From a virus: a stretch of 44,023 nucleotides of DNA. Within the stretch, counting starts at the first letter, position 1. Every line of letters begins with the position of its first letter. The notes beneath the pieces are model-generated. The model saw nothing but the letters and a program-made list of their open reading frames with translations, ran no database searches and had not been told where the DNA came from. The stretch lies in the IMG/VR virus record IMGVR_UViG_3300021477_000013, positions 1-44,023 of that record; one strand, 5' to 3'. Of the stretch, positions 1 through 7,005 are shown piece by piece. A program made the translations under genes and the position numbers.

Positions 1-223
1 ACAGCGCCACTTTCTCCTCGGGGAGGCCGTTTTCACGGCACAGCGTGAAGAACTTGGCGTAGTCAAATCCCTCCTTTCCCTTGCACTGCTCGTTGATGAA
101 CTTCGCAAGATCGTCGTTGCCGCCGTTGGCATACTTGCCAGCGTACTTGGACGGAACGATCGACTTCGACGTCTTGGGCTCGGTTTCGGTCTCGGTTGCT
201 TCAGTCTGGTTGGCTTCACTCAT
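1..223 (-). CDS. N-terminal part of a gene crossing the window junction (QGR-family paralog 1)
   Basis: Starts at ATG 223-221 behind an AAAGGAG ribosome site. It encodes about 73 residues (begins MSEANQTEAT, acidic and Thr/Glu-rich) before running off position 1. The coding sequence continues at the right end of the window (43768-44023), because bases 5-32 equal 43996-44023. Joined, the product is about 148 residues. Its middle (VPSKY..., GFDYAKFFTL) and C-terminal half (SQGRARMTLRNMLA) align with the proteins at 5296-6084 and 9073-9621, so it is one of three paralogs. It has its own promoter at 259-287. Function unknown; a small basic/acidic DNA- or RNA-associated protein is only a guess. 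That it is one gene cut by linearisation is seen directly. Confidence 0.85.
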   Translation of the reverse strand, partial: MSEANQTEATETETEPKTSKSIVPSKYAGKYANGGNDDLAKFINEQCKGKEGFDYAKFFTLCRENGLPEEKVAL

Positions 224-258
224 AACGCTCACTCCTTTGGTTGACTAGCGTCGGGACC

Positions 259-287
259 ATCCTACCACACGGTGAGGTTGCTGTCAA
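259..287 (-). promoter_or_regulatory. sigma70-type promoter for the junction-spanning gene
   Basis: Reading leftward: -35 TTGACA (287-282), 17-bp spacer ending TGG, -10 TAGGAT (264-259). Transcription would begin near 252 and enter the gene starting at 223. Confidence 0.85.
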
Positions 288-320
288 GTACCCCTTCCGC
301 CGTGCTCGATACACGAGCAT

Positions 321-2819
321 TCAGAACTTCGATCCGAACCTGCTCGATCCCTTCCACTTAGCAACCTTCGTCCCATCGTGGGTATTAGGCCCAAAATCAC
401 CGGGGCCAAACTCGAACCTTGGGGCAATGTCGACTCCGATTGCCTCGCCGAATTTCTCGGTAAGAGTGCCGATATGCCACTTGAATCTCCTCTGTATCCC
501 CTTGCCCTTTATAGTGACCAATTCCAACATGCCTAAAGTGTCAAATTCGGTGAGAACGGACCTAGGATTAGTATTGATGTTAAGCGTCTTAATCAACTCG
601 CTAACGGATCGCATGAAGTCTACATCAACAAATGGCGTGGAGATGTCTAAATCTTCCAATATCGCCCCGTTCTCGACAATAAACTTAGCTACCTTGCGGG
701 GGTTGCTCATGTTGCTGGCTACGATATCTGGATCGCTTGAAGACGATAGCCTCAGACTTTCAAGATTATGTCGGTTTACGGGGATATGCTGGAATATCTG
801 CTGGTAATGCTCCCGCGTCGAATCCTCGGTAAGGAAGTCAGCGAATTCGTCGAAGAACGTCTTGTGGGTGAGCGTCCATCTGTTAAATTCCTGCTGGCTC
901 GTCCCCATAAATTCGGGGGTGTAAGCTTTGGTGAAGAATAGCGCTCGATCCACCGTGTTCGATTCACTGATGCGAACGTCCATGTTGTTGCTGGCAAACA
1001 TGAGCCGCGCGTAGATGTTGTAGTCGCGCGAATCCAGTCCCTTTTGCTCGCCGTGGGTCTGGACGTTTCGAATGAGCAGCTTTAATTCGTCGATGGCGTT
1101 GTGGCTTTTAAACTTAACTTCATCAGCGAACACAAACATCTTGCCCATGAATGGCGATACACTAAATCTCTCACCAATTTGCTTACCGTTGACCATCCCG
1201 TAAGATCGTCCAAACAGAGACTTGGCGAAAGCAGTGCCGATGAATGATTTACCGACGCCCTGTCCGCCCACAACTACCCAAGCGATCTGTTGTTTCTCGC
1301 CTGGGTGTTGGATTGTCCATCCGAACCACTCTTTGATCCACTGAGCCTGCTCGCGATTGTTGCATGTGAGCCACGCCAGAACTTTATCAAGCTTCTCCTC
1401 ACATTGCTTAAGCTTCGGTATATTTACCGTGGTCGGCGGCTTGTGGTCCCAATCAGTCCAATGATTGTAAATCAAGCGAGCTTCCCCCTCATAATCCTCC
1501 CCGACGAATTTGCCGGATCGAGTTACACGGAATATGCTGAGGGGTTCCTGTTGCGGATAAAGATCGGCGCTGCCAACTCGAACGCGCATCTTGCTCATTT
1601 CAAACGATTTGAAAGCTTCCTTAGGCTTGCCTCCTAACATAATTACGTCCGACTTATGGCGGCGATACAAATCCTCTGCGGAGTGGGCATAAGGCCAATC
1701 TCCTCGCTTATGGCGGTATCTATCAATATAAAGCCCGTTGGAATCGTCATAGACATATTGCTCAACCAGTTGCATCAATACGTTCGTATCAGTTCCGGGG
1801 GCGCAGATGGCCCGCAGCGCGGCCACAATCTCCTCACCGAATAGAGCTTTCATTGACGGCCAGCCCGGAATGCGGGCATCGGGATTTCGGCTCAGTTTGT
1901 CGCGCGCATCCTTGTAGGTGCGCTTGCGCATGTAGGCTTCGTCGTCGCTAGTCTCGCGACAAATGAAGTCGAGGAGGGACTGAGCAATATCATCATGATC
2001 AATGGGGCAGTGAACTTCCTGAGACAGCTGCTCACTGTTGTTGATCGCGAAGCTTTCATCAACGATGCGGGCTAACCATCCGTTGAATTTGAGGGCTGTG
2101 TCTTGCCGGATGCCGGGAACCCACTGTGGCTTGATGAGGTAGAGGATGGTTCCGAAAGCAATTGCTCTAATAAGCCAATTAAACGGTGTAGCTCTTGGGC
2201 TTGTTTGAGTAAGTTCTCCGAGAGACTTAGCGATTCGTCCCCTATCGGTCCACCAGACTGAAACATCCACTCCATCTCTATCTCCATAGAGTGAACCAGG
2301 AACTACGGTCTGTTTTGCGTCATCGGACGATTCTGTGCCGGAGCGAATGTCAGTGTAGAACCGCTGGTTCCGAATACGGATGGCCTTGGGCTCGAACTGC
2401 TTAAACTCATCAAACGATCTCGATTCTTCTTCCGACAGCTGCACCAGAAAGTGACGGGGCACACCGGCGCTCTTACGGCCAAACGCGAGGCGGCAATCTA
2501 CGCCTACGTGTTGCATGGCCAAATGTATGCACTTGTTGTATTCGGTGTCGTCGCCGTCAACGTCAATGTCAACCCAACCCTGCTGCAGGTTGAACCCGAC
2601 GTTGGAGAACCGGTAGAGTTCATTGTCAATCCAATCCCGCAAGTCGGTGTCGAGGTACTTACTTGCAGACCAATTGTCGTTGACGGGAACCTTCGAAGTT
2701 GGGCGGAGGTAAACCGCCCCCACCTTTACAATATCGCGGTTAACGAGAGTCGTAATAGCCCTTTGCTCGTTTATCCCCACCCAATCGTCGGGCGATAACA
2801 GGCTCAACTGTTCTGTCAT
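321..2819 (-). CDS. AEP primase-polymerase / SF3 (D5-like) helicase fusion
   Basis: An 832-residue replication protein. The N-terminal part (about 1-200) resembles archaeo-eukaryotic primase (prim-pol) domains: a metal-binding D-I-D-V-D at residues 84-88 and a GRKSAGVPRH motif ending at His123. The C-terminal half is a superfamily 3 / D5-type AAA+ helicase with Walker A GGQGVGKS (518-525) and Walker B MFVFADE (561-567). Such fusions prime and unwind phage DNA at the fork. Starts at ATG 2819-2817 with AAGGA five bases upstream; that site lies in a leader stem (2820-2926). It is alone behind its own promoter at 2934-2962. A second polymerase (37563-39335) is the likely main replicase. The domain call is firm; which activities persist is not known. 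Confidence 0.88.
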   Translation of the reverse strand: MTEQLSLLSPDDWVGINEQRAITTLVNRDIVKVGAVYLRPTSKVPVNDNWSASKYLDTDLRDWIDNELYRFSNVGFNLQQGWVDIDVDGDDTEYNKCIHLAMQHVGVDCRLAFGRKSAGVPRHFLVQLSEEESRSFDEFKQFEPKAIRIRNQRFYTDIRSGTESSDDAKQTVVPGSLYGDRDGVDVSVWWTDRGRIAKSLGELTQTSPRATPFNWLIRAIAFGTILYLIKPQWVPGIRQDTALKFNGWLARIVDESFAINNSEQLSQEVHCPIDHDDIAQSLLDFICRETSDDEAYMRKRTYKDARDKLSRNPDARIPGWPSMKALFGEEIVAALRAICAPGTDTNVLMQLVEQYVYDDSNGLYIDRYRHKRGDWPYAHSAEDLYRRHKSDVIMLGGKPKEAFKSFEMSKMRVRVGSADLYPQQEPLSIFRVTRSGKFVGEDYEGEARLIYNHWTDWDHKPPTTVNIPKLKQCEEKLDKVLAWLTCNNREQAQWIKEWFGWTIQHPGEKQQIAWVVVGGQGVGKSFIGTAFAKSLFGRSYGMVNGKQIGERFSVSPFMGKMFVFADEVKFKSHNAIDELKLLIRNVQTHGEQKGLDSRDYNIYARLMFASNNMDVRISESNTVDRALFFTKAYTPEFMGTSQQEFNRWTLTHKTFFDEFADFLTEDSTREHYQQIFQHIPVNRHNLESLRLSSSSDPDIVASNMSNPRKVAKFIVENGAILEDLDISTPFVDVDFMRSVSELIKTLNINTNPRSVLTEFDTLGMLELVTIKGKGIQRRFKWHIGTLTEKFGEAIGVDIAPRFEFGPGDFGPNTHDGTKVAKWKGSSRFGSKF

Positions 2820-2926
2820 GGGAATCCTTGGCCGCCCTCGTAGAGGCGGGCTAAGGGAACCCCGTCGGGTTTTAGCCCCTCAAGCCCGCCTCAAGCTCCC
2901 AAGGACATAGAGCACGCCTCGCGGCG
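2820..2926 (-). promoter_or_regulatory. structured 5' leader of the primase-helicase mRNA with alternative hairpins
   Basis: A stem pairs 2825-2831 with 2899-2905 (7 bp) and contains the AAGGA Shine-Dalgarno. Inside it, 2843-2852 pairs perfectly with 2883-2892 (10 bp). An alternative hairpin pairs 2848-2854 with 2872-2878, extended by 2858-2862 with 2867-2871. The two inner structures share 2848-2852 and cannot form together. This suggests translational or attenuation control; the ligand or trigger, if any, is unknown. Confidence 0.6.
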
Positions 2927-2933
2927 TATGCCC

Positions 2934-2962
2934 ATCTTAGCATGCCCGTGTGCGCCTGTCAA
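2934..2962 (-). promoter_or_regulatory. sigma70-type promoter for the primase-helicase gene
   Basis: -35 TTGACA (2962-2957), 17-bp spacer ending TGC, -10 TAAGAT (2939-2934), reading leftward. The predicted start near 2927 gives a leader of about 107 nt. Confidence 0.85.
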
Positions 2963-3026
2963 GTCTGCTTTCTTAGGTTCGAGAACACTACTCAAAAATT
3001 TCAGTTGCGATAAGCGGAGAGAATAC

Positions 3027-3056
3027 TTGACAGGAAGGCCCAGGGCGTGCTAAGAT
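3027..3056 (+). promoter_or_regulatory. rightward sigma70-type promoter, divergent from the primase promoter
   Basis: -35 TTGACA (3027-3032), 18-bp spacer ending TGC, -10 TAAGAT (3051-3056). Start predicted near 3062, immediately at a hairpin (3063-3081). It is the only rightward promoter in the left arm and faces the leftward promoter at 3629-3657. Confidence 0.8.
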
Positions 3057-3062
3057 CAGTAC

Positions 3063-3300
3063 GCGCCGGGGGTCCCGGCGCAACCGAGCCATGGAATAAA
3101 GGCTAAGTACCGTTGATTGCAGTCTGGCCAGATGCAGGATATACCCATCAGAGACTTCGCGCCCCGTTGGTAAAAGGTTGGCGAAAGCCCGCCAATGGCT
3201 TCTGCGGAGCGACTGTCCGGGAGCAAGGGAAGAGAGCTGATATTCCGTGTGTAGTGACGTGCGTCACGTTCTTGGTATCCCGCAGCATAAGAGGGCTAAA
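3063..3300 (+). ncRNA. long structured leader or possible small RNA upstream of a coiled-coil gene
   Basis: About 238 bases separate the promoter from the ATG at 3301. The transcript would open with a perfect 8-bp hairpin (GCGCCGGG, 3-base loop, CCCGGCGC; 3063-3081). A second stem-loop is built on TTGGC/GCCAA around 3178-3197. No convincing gene lies here; a TTG-started frame at 3113-3310 is possible but unsupported. The length and 5' hairpin suggest a regulatory leader or an independent RNA. Confidence 0.4.
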
Positions 3301-3609
3301 ATGGCACTAGAATCAGTAAAAGTACCTCCTATCGACGATTTGTTGCAAGTCGTCAAGGAGTTCTCCACAACTAGTCTTGTATCCACTGCTGAGTTCAATG
3401 CGATGGTGATGCGGTGCGAGCAGGCGAAACAAGAATTGACAGCTTGCATCAAAGACGAAAACGGTCTGCGGTCTGCCTTGCAGCACCGGCAGGGAACTAT
3501 TAAACATCTGCGATCTGAAATCACCAAGATGGACTACCTTATAAAGGAAGTCAACAAGTCTCCTTACAGCCCCCAAAAAGCCTATTTTCGAGCAGACACG
3601 GCTCACTAA
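3301..3609 (+). CDS. small coiled-coil protein of unknown function
   Basis: A 102-residue protein beginning MALESVKVPP, starting at ATG 3301 after AGAGGG. The central part (about residues 30-75; Glu/Lys/Gln-rich with heptad-like Leu/Ile spacing) looks like a coiled coil, followed by a polar tail. It is the only rightward gene between 1 and 9.9 kb, behind its own promoter at 3027-3056. A leftward promoter at its 3' end would make antisense RNA across it. A role as an early regulator would suit this arrangement but is inference. Frames on the opposite strand lack protein-like composition. Confidence 0.6.
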   Translation: MALESVKVPPIDDLLQVVKEFSTTSLVSTAEFNAMVMRCEQAKQELTACIKDENGLRSALQHRQGTIKHLRSEITKMDYLIKEVNKSPYSPQKAYFRADTAH

Positions 3610-3614
3610 AATAA

Positions 3615-3645
3615 GCGTACGTTGCTGTGGATTAGCAACGTACGC
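3615..3645. terminator. perfect inverted repeat between convergent transcription units
   Basis: A 12-bp perfect stem (GCGTACGTTGCT / AGCAACGTACGC) with a 7-base loop. It follows the stop codon of the rightward gene by five bases. No clear T-tract follows on either side, so it may be a Rho-independent-like terminator or a protein-binding operator. It overlaps the -10 and spacer of the leftward promoter at 3629-3657. Confidence 0.5.
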
Positions 3646-3657
3646 TGCTGGTGTCAA
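3629..3657 (-). promoter_or_regulatory. leftward promoter overlapping a palindrome; possible antisense promoter
   Basis: -35 TTGACA (3657-3652), 17-bp spacer ending TGC, -10 TAATCC (3634-3629). The -35 contains the TGA stop of the gene at 3654-3845. The transcript would run antisense to the coiled-coil gene, and no leftward gene follows before 2819. The -10 is the weakest of the set. Confidence 0.5.
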
Positions 3658-3845
3658 GTTCCCTTTCTTGGATTCGAAAACTCCATCATCGAATCCCGAA
3701 TTAGTAGCAAATCGACGTTGGTGAAATAAGCCAGCAAAAAATTAAGTAGCTCAACGTCAGTCCACTTCAATGTTGCCGACGTCTGCAGAATCGATGCGAT
3801 CAATTCCGTCCGTGATTCCGTGGGCTTCTTCGGTGTTCGGAACAT
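3654..3845 (-). CDS. small hypothetical protein overlapping the upstream gene
   Basis: A 63-residue protein beginning MFRTPKKPTE and ending in a basic tail (NPRKGT). It has a hydrophobic helical stretch around residues 33-50. ATG 3845-3843 is preceded by GGGAG. It overlaps the last 89 bases of the gene at 3757-4260 in another frame. Its TGA lies in the -35 box of the promoter at 3629-3657, a pattern also seen at four other genes here. No recognised family. The composition and the stop/promoter arrangement support a real gene at the end of the leftward operon from 5222, but the long overlap is a caution. Confidence 0.55.
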   Translation of the reverse strand: MFRTPKKPTESRTELIASILQTSATLKWTDVELLNFLLAYFTNVDLLLIRDSMMEFSNPRKGT

Positions 3846-4260
3846 CTGTTGACTCCCATATTCCCTTGCCGGTCCTGACGGCTCTTCTAAATCGGGCCAG
3901 CTTCTCCATCTGCGAAGTAAGCGAGGCGTCCTTGTAGCCCGCCGCAACCAGTACTTTCCTTAATTCGTTGGTTGTGTGCGGTCCTTTGCGGAGGGCAGCG
4001 ATAATTACAGCGTTCATGCCCCGATTGGGGTTGAATCCGGATTTCCGCTGCTTTGGCTGTTTTGGCTGCTCCAAAGAGGCTTGTCTCGCTGCGTACTTCG
4101 CCCTGATCTGCTGATGAGGAGTAGCAACGGCTGGCGGCGGCTTTGGGGCCGGTAAGTCCACCATCTCTTCGACCCCGGTGATTTCGAACGGCAGGTGGGG
4201 AGCCACCAGTTTGAAGAACTCCTCAGAACCGATGAGTATCTTGATCCCGTACTTAACCAT
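3757..4260 (-). CDS. hypothetical protein with a winged-helix-like C-terminal part
   Basis: A 167-residue protein. An N-terminal segment (1-40) is followed by a Pro/Lys/Gln-rich linker (about 41-80). The C-terminal segment starts at about residue 83; its pattern (AVIIAALRKGPHTTNELRKV, then Leu-rich and Arg-rich strands) resembles a winged helix-turn-helix of the kind that probes DNA. Starts at ATG 4260-4258 after GAGAGG and overlaps the end of the XRE-like gene by eight bases, so the two are probably co-translated. Function unknown; a DNA-binding early protein is inferred from fold-like patterning only. Confidence 0.65.
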   Translation of the reverse strand: MVKYGIKILIGSEEFFKLVAPHLPFEITGVEEMVDLPAPKPPPAVATPHQQIRAKYAARQASLEQPKQPKQRKSGFNPNRGMNAVIIAALRKGPHTTNELRKVLVAAGYKDASLTSQMEKLARFRRAVRTGKGIWESTDVPNTEEAHGITDGIDRIDSADVGNIEVD

Positions 4261-4585
4261 GTTTGCCTCTCTTGTACTTTGCCATTTGCACTACGTGCCT
4301 CACTGAATGCGGCGGCTGCTCAGCCGTGGGCCGGAATCGCACCGGCACCGAATGCGGGACCACCCCAAGCTTGTAGCCGAGCGCCCGCAGAACCGCGTTG
4401 ATTGTTGCGGCTTGCGGGCGCTTAGTCTTGCCGTCGAACCACTTAGAGAGAGTTTTCGCGGTGACGCCGCTCTCATCCTCGACCCACTTATAGGTGACTT
4501 GAGCCTCGTCGAATACCGTGCGGATTTCGTCTATTAAGGGGTCTTTGTCTATGAAGTTGTAGGACTTGTAGGTGAACCCAGCCAT
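4253..4585 (-). CDS. XRE/Cro-like helix-turn-helix protein
   Basis: About 110 residues. Residues 15-70 contain a helix-turn-helix of XRE type (VTYKWVEDESGVTAKTLSKW, then PQAATINAVLRALGYKLG), as in phage Cro/CI-like and antitoxin-type regulators. Start chosen at ATG 4585-4583, which overlaps the preceding TGA as TGATG; a GTG one codon earlier is possible. The C-terminal tail is basic. It probably regulates early transcription. No integrase is present, so it is not evidence of lysogeny. Confidence 0.75.
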   Translation of the reverse strand: MAGFTYKSYNFIDKDPLIDEIRTVFDEAQVTYKWVEDESGVTAKTLSKWFDGKTKRPQAATINAVLRALGYKLGVVPHSVPVRFRPTAEQPPHSVRHVVQMAKYKRGKHG

Positions 4586-4779
4586 CACAGTGATCCTTTT
4601 AGCTGCCGTTTCTCCACTTCTCGGAGGATAGCCTCGGCTTGAATTTTATCGGTCCTTATTAAATATCTTGGTGGATCATTTTGAAATTCTATCCATTGCT
4701 CATCATTCAACTCCGGGAGCTTGTAGTGATCTATGTTGTACAAACTTCGGATGCGGTTGATGAATTCGTGCGCGTCCAT
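4585..4779 (-). CDS. small hypothetical protein
   Basis: 64 residues beginning MDAHEFINRI, acidic then charged-helical (AILREVEKRQLKG at the end). ATG 4779-4777 follows GGAGGGC and overlaps the upstream stop codon (TAATG). Its own TGA overlaps the next ATG. It is therefore tightly coupled in the 5222-to-3654 operon. No family recognised. Confidence 0.65.
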   Translation of the reverse strand: MDAHEFINRIRSLYNIDHYKLPELNDEQWIEFQNDPPRYLIRTDKIQAEAILREVEKRQLKGSL

Positions 4780-4988
4780 TACTTGCCCTCCAGCTTTTTG
4801 ACTACGCCATCGAGCGCGACAGAGCAATTCATCCAATCTTTGGCCAGCGCGGTGTCTTGCCAAGTTTCAGCGATGTGCGTTGATTTTTCGCTGCAGATGT
4901 AAGACAGCGCTCGCACGATATTTTCGATGCCGTAATGGTCGACAATCTTCTCTAGATTATCGGTCGCGTCTTTGCTTAATTCAGGCAT
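4779..4988 (-). CDS. small conserved phage protein of unknown function
   Basis: 69 residues beginning MPELSKDATD. It contains a pattern often seen in small phage proteins: YGIENIVRALSYICSEKSTHI, then a WQDTALAKDW segment. It probably forms a short helical bundle. ATG 4988-4986 follows GGAGAACCGC. Stop and start codons overlap with the downstream gene. Function unknown. Confidence 0.65.
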   Translation of the reverse strand: MPELSKDATDNLEKIVDHYGIENIVRALSYICSEKSTHIAETWQDTALAKDWMNCSVALDGVVKKLEGK

Positions 4989-4997
4989 GCGGTTCTC

Positions 4998-5222
4998 CTA
5001 GACGAAGTGAAGCAGGATCAATATCGCGATCCCGATAACAATGAAGATTTGGGTACGCTCGCTTTGAGCGCGTATTCGCGAGAGCGCCGCCATAATCTGG
5101 CGGAAGTCCCGATCATCCATCCCAACTAATTCGGTGGGTTCAGGCTTGACGCCGCCTGTTGCGGGATCGAGATTCTTGCTGGCAGCGAATCCCTGCCATT
5201 CCTTCTCTGACATGTGAGCCAT
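4998..5222 (-). CDS. small protein with C-terminal membrane anchor
   Basis: 74 residues starting MAHMSEKEWQ at ATG 5222-5220, after GGAGAACCACT. Residues 1-50 are soluble and charged; the last about 16 residues (IFIVIGIAILILLHFV) form one transmembrane helix ending at the C-terminus. This suggests a tail-anchored inner-membrane protein. It is the first gene of the leftward operon from the promoter at 5252-5280. Role unknown. Confidence 0.65.
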   Translation of the reverse strand: MAHMSEKEWQGFAASKNLDPATGGVKPEPTELVGMDDRDFRQIMAALSRIRAQSERTQIFIVIGIAILILLHFV

Positions 5223-5251
5223 AGTGGTTCTCCGGTGCGGATGCACGGCCC

Positions 5252-5280
5252 ATTAAAACACGGACCGTGCACGCTGTCAA
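5252..5280 (-). promoter_or_regulatory. sigma70-type promoter for the 5222-3654 operon
   Basis: -35 TTGACA (5280-5275), 17-bp spacer ending TGT, -10 TTTAAT (5257-5252), reading leftward. Confidence 0.8.
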
Positions 5281-5295
5281 TATTCAGTTGCACCG

Positions 5296-6084
5296 TTACT
5301 TCTGGAAGCGCTGAGAACTCATCCAATCGGCGCTCATTCGCATATCTTCGACGCCCCAAGCTGCGGGCATCACAAATATGCCGCCGTTGGCGTGGACCCG
5401 CTTGGCGAGCATATTGCGGCCCGTCATTCGGTATCGGCCTTGCCACCCCGGCGTGGTTCGGCTGTACTTTGACATATCGACGCCGTTCGCCTCCATGATG
5501 AGGTCGAAGTACTCCATGTTCGTGCCCTTGGCGTTCTTGACGAGGTTGTCGAGTTTATTCGCCAGTTCATCGCCGCAGGTGGTTGGGTGTCCCAATTCGG
5601 CGTAGATTGCACGATACTTGGTCTTGACGACGCTGGCGGGCTTCTTTTCCTCCTCCTCCTCCTCCTCAACTGGTGCGGGCTCGCCCATTGCGTCCTCGGC
5701 GCTCGCTTCCCACTGCTCGTCCCATCGAGCCCATTCATCGCCCTCTGCTGGGAACGGATTATCGTTTATGTGAAACCCTGCGCGGTGAGCAGCACGCCCA
5801 TTTGTGGGGATGTTGTTCACTGTCGGGGGCGGGTCCTCAGCGAATAGCGGCTCGGGATTCAACTTAGCCACTGCCTCGGCGAATTGAGGGTGGACTTCAT
5901 TCTTGCGGTACTCGGCTTGAACTGCCTTGATGCGAGCCAGCGCCTCCTTTGCGTCGGGGCCTGTGATGGAACGGTTGTGTTCCGACCATATCGCCTTCAC
6001 GCCGATTTCGGCTGGTTCCAGAACAACGCCCAATTGCTGGGCCTGCTTTACGTGAGTGTGGTGAATCCTACTGTTGGCTGCCAT
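5296..6084 (-). CDS. QGR-family paralog 2, long N-terminal extension
   Basis: 262 residues. Residues 1-150 are a helical, then acidic and Pro-rich extension with a run of Glu near residues 139-145. The C-terminal 110 residues form a domain shared with the products at 9073-9621 and at the window junction: VVKTKY, then L...L..AKGTNMEYFDLIMEANGV, then RTTPGWQGRYRM. ATG 6084-6082 lies just downstream of its own promoter (6112-6140). It is a single-gene unit. The conserved aromatic/Arg-rich motif might bind nucleic acid, but function is unknown. All three copies being promoter-proximal suggests abundant early expression. Confidence 0.75.
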   Translation of the reverse strand: MAANSRIHHTHVKQAQQLGVVLEPAEIGVKAIWSEHNRSITGPDAKEALARIKAVQAEYRKNEVHPQFAEAVAKLNPEPLFAEDPPPTVNNIPTNGRAAHRAGFHINDNPFPAEGDEWARWDEQWEASAEDAMGEPAPVEEEEEEEKKPASVVKTKYRAIYAELGHPTTCGDELANKLDNLVKNAKGTNMEYFDLIMEANGVDMSKYSRTTPGWQGRYRMTGRNMLAKRVHANGGIFVMPAAWGVEDMRMSADWMSSQRFQK

Positions 6085-6111
6085 TGGGTGCCTCGTTGGT
6101 TGAACGTGTTA

Positions 6112-6140
6112 ATTCTAGCACGTCGGTGGGTTCGTGTCAA
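6112..6140 (-). promoter_or_regulatory. sigma70-type promoter for QGR-family paralog 2
   Basis: -35 TTGACA (6140-6135), 17-bp spacer ending TGC, -10 TAGAAT (6117-6112), reading leftward. Confidence 0.85.
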
Positions 6141-6149
6141 TATGTTTTT

Positions 6150-6434
6150 CTACTCGCCTTCAGTTCCGGTGTGGTAGTCCTTGATGGTGTTTGTCAATTC
6201 GGGGTCTTCCTCGGGTGGCGGGTAGGTTATGCCCTTGCCCCGCTCCCACTCCATGTTGATGCAATCACCGCCATCAGTTACGATTACGCGAACCACCAGC
6301 CCGATCTTGGTCGCCACATTGTTGGTGTAATGCCAGAACGCAGCAGCCGCCTCTTCTGCTGAGACGAATTGACGCACTTTCTCGTACCCGCCAGTTTTAA
6401 AGAATTGGGTTACGCTGAATTCTTTTGTGTTCAT
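6150..6434 (-). CDS. hypothetical protein, about 94 residues
   Basis: Starts at ATG 6434-6432, which overlaps the upstream TGA (ATGA) with GGAG nearby; an ATG at 6452 is also possible. It has an alternating beta/alpha composition (FSVTQFFKTGGYEKVRQFVS, an Ala-rich helix, KIGLVVRVIVTDGG) and an acidic tail. No recognised family. It is the last gene of the three-gene operon starting at 6944. Confidence 0.6.
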   Translation of the reverse strand: MNTKEFSVTQFFKTGGYEKVRQFVSAEEAAAAFWHYTNNVATKIGLVVRVIVTDGGDCINMEWERGKGITYPPPEEDPELTNTIKDYHTGTEGE

Positions 6435-6739
6435 GATTCGATACTCCGCCATTTGCGCGCCTCTATTTTCTCGTCGAAATTGTAACGCCAGTTGGTGTTG
6501 AGCCGTTTGGCCGATCTGAAGATGTACACCATCTGCCTGTGACGGCAAGAGTGCCGATTGCTTGCTTTGCAAGTGCACTCGTCGCCGAATGTGGACTGGG
6601 TAACGAAGTAAACATCCTCGTCGCCCATCTTGCCGAATTTGGTCACTACGTATTCGTCGCCCGTTATGCGATCGCCTCGGAAGTCGTCCAGCAGTTTCTT
6701 GCCTTTGTAGTGGACGGCGTATTCGTCACCTTTAGCCAT
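6431..6739 (-). CDS. SWIM-type zinc-finger-like protein
   Basis: 102 residues. An N-terminal beta-rich region (1-50) is followed by C55-x-C57-x7-C65-x-H67, the CxC...CxH spacing of SWIM zinc fingers, which mediate DNA or protein contacts. ATG 6739-6737 lies one base after the upstream stop. The stop overlaps the next start as ATGA. Function in the phage is unknown; a nucleic-acid-associated accessory role is the reasonable inference. Confidence 0.65.
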   Translation of the reverse strand: MAKGDEYAVHYKGKKLLDDFRGDRITGDEYVVTKFGKMGDEDVYFVTQSTFGDECTCKASNRHSCRHRQMVYIFRSAKRLNTNWRYNFDEKIEARKWRSIES

Positions 6740-6740
6740 C

Positions 6741-6944
6741 TCAATATTCCAAATCTTGACCGCGCTCCCGCTTTTCGGCGCAGCTGTTGCAGTAGCCGTA
6801 GTCTGGAAGCAATCTCACCTTGTTCCCGCATCCCTCGCATTTCTTGAGAACGCTGCGACGTTGCACGTCCTGATAGAACTCGACATCGCTTTCATCCTCG
6901 ATGTCATAATGGCCGAAGTTGTCGTCGTAGTAAGATCGTGGCAT
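6741..6944 (-). CDS. small zinc-ribbon protein
   Basis: 67 residues. An acidic, Tyr/Asp-rich N-terminal half is followed by a four-Cys ribbon (CEGCGNK at 36-42, then CNSC at 52-55) and a charged tail. ATG 6944-6942 follows GGAGCG. It is the first gene of the operon from the promoter at 6969-6997. It probably binds one zinc ion; function unknown. Confidence 0.65.
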   Translation of the reverse strand: MPRSYYDDNFGHYDIEDESDVEFYQDVQRRSVLKKCEGCGNKVRLLPDYGYCNSCAEKRERGQDLEY

Positions 6945-6968
6945 GTTACGCTCCTATGTGAACCCGCC

Positions 6969-6997
6969 ATCTTAACACGTCGCGCGGGCGCTGTCAA
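6969..6997 (-). promoter_or_regulatory. sigma70-type promoter for the zinc-ribbon/SWIM operon
   Basis: -35 TTGACA (6997-6992), 17-bp spacer ending TGT, -10 TAAGAT (6974-6969), reading leftward. Confidence 0.85.
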
Positions 6998-7005
6998 GAT
7001 TCATT

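Noticed and set aside
241-807. Rightward 188-residue frame
   Set aside because: It is antisense to the primase-helicase C-terminus, has no family pattern and lacks a promoter or ribosome site.
3113-3310. TTG-started frame before the coiled-coil gene
   Set aside because: No ribosome site, mixed composition, and it overlaps the next gene; the region is better seen as a leader.
3313-3657. Leftward frame antisense to the coiled-coil gene
   Set aside because: Starts within the -35 of the leftward promoter and has no protein-like pattern.
4253-4585. CI-type lysogeny repressor
   Set aside because: No integrase, excisionase or attachment site was seen, so the XRE-like protein is better read as an early regulator.
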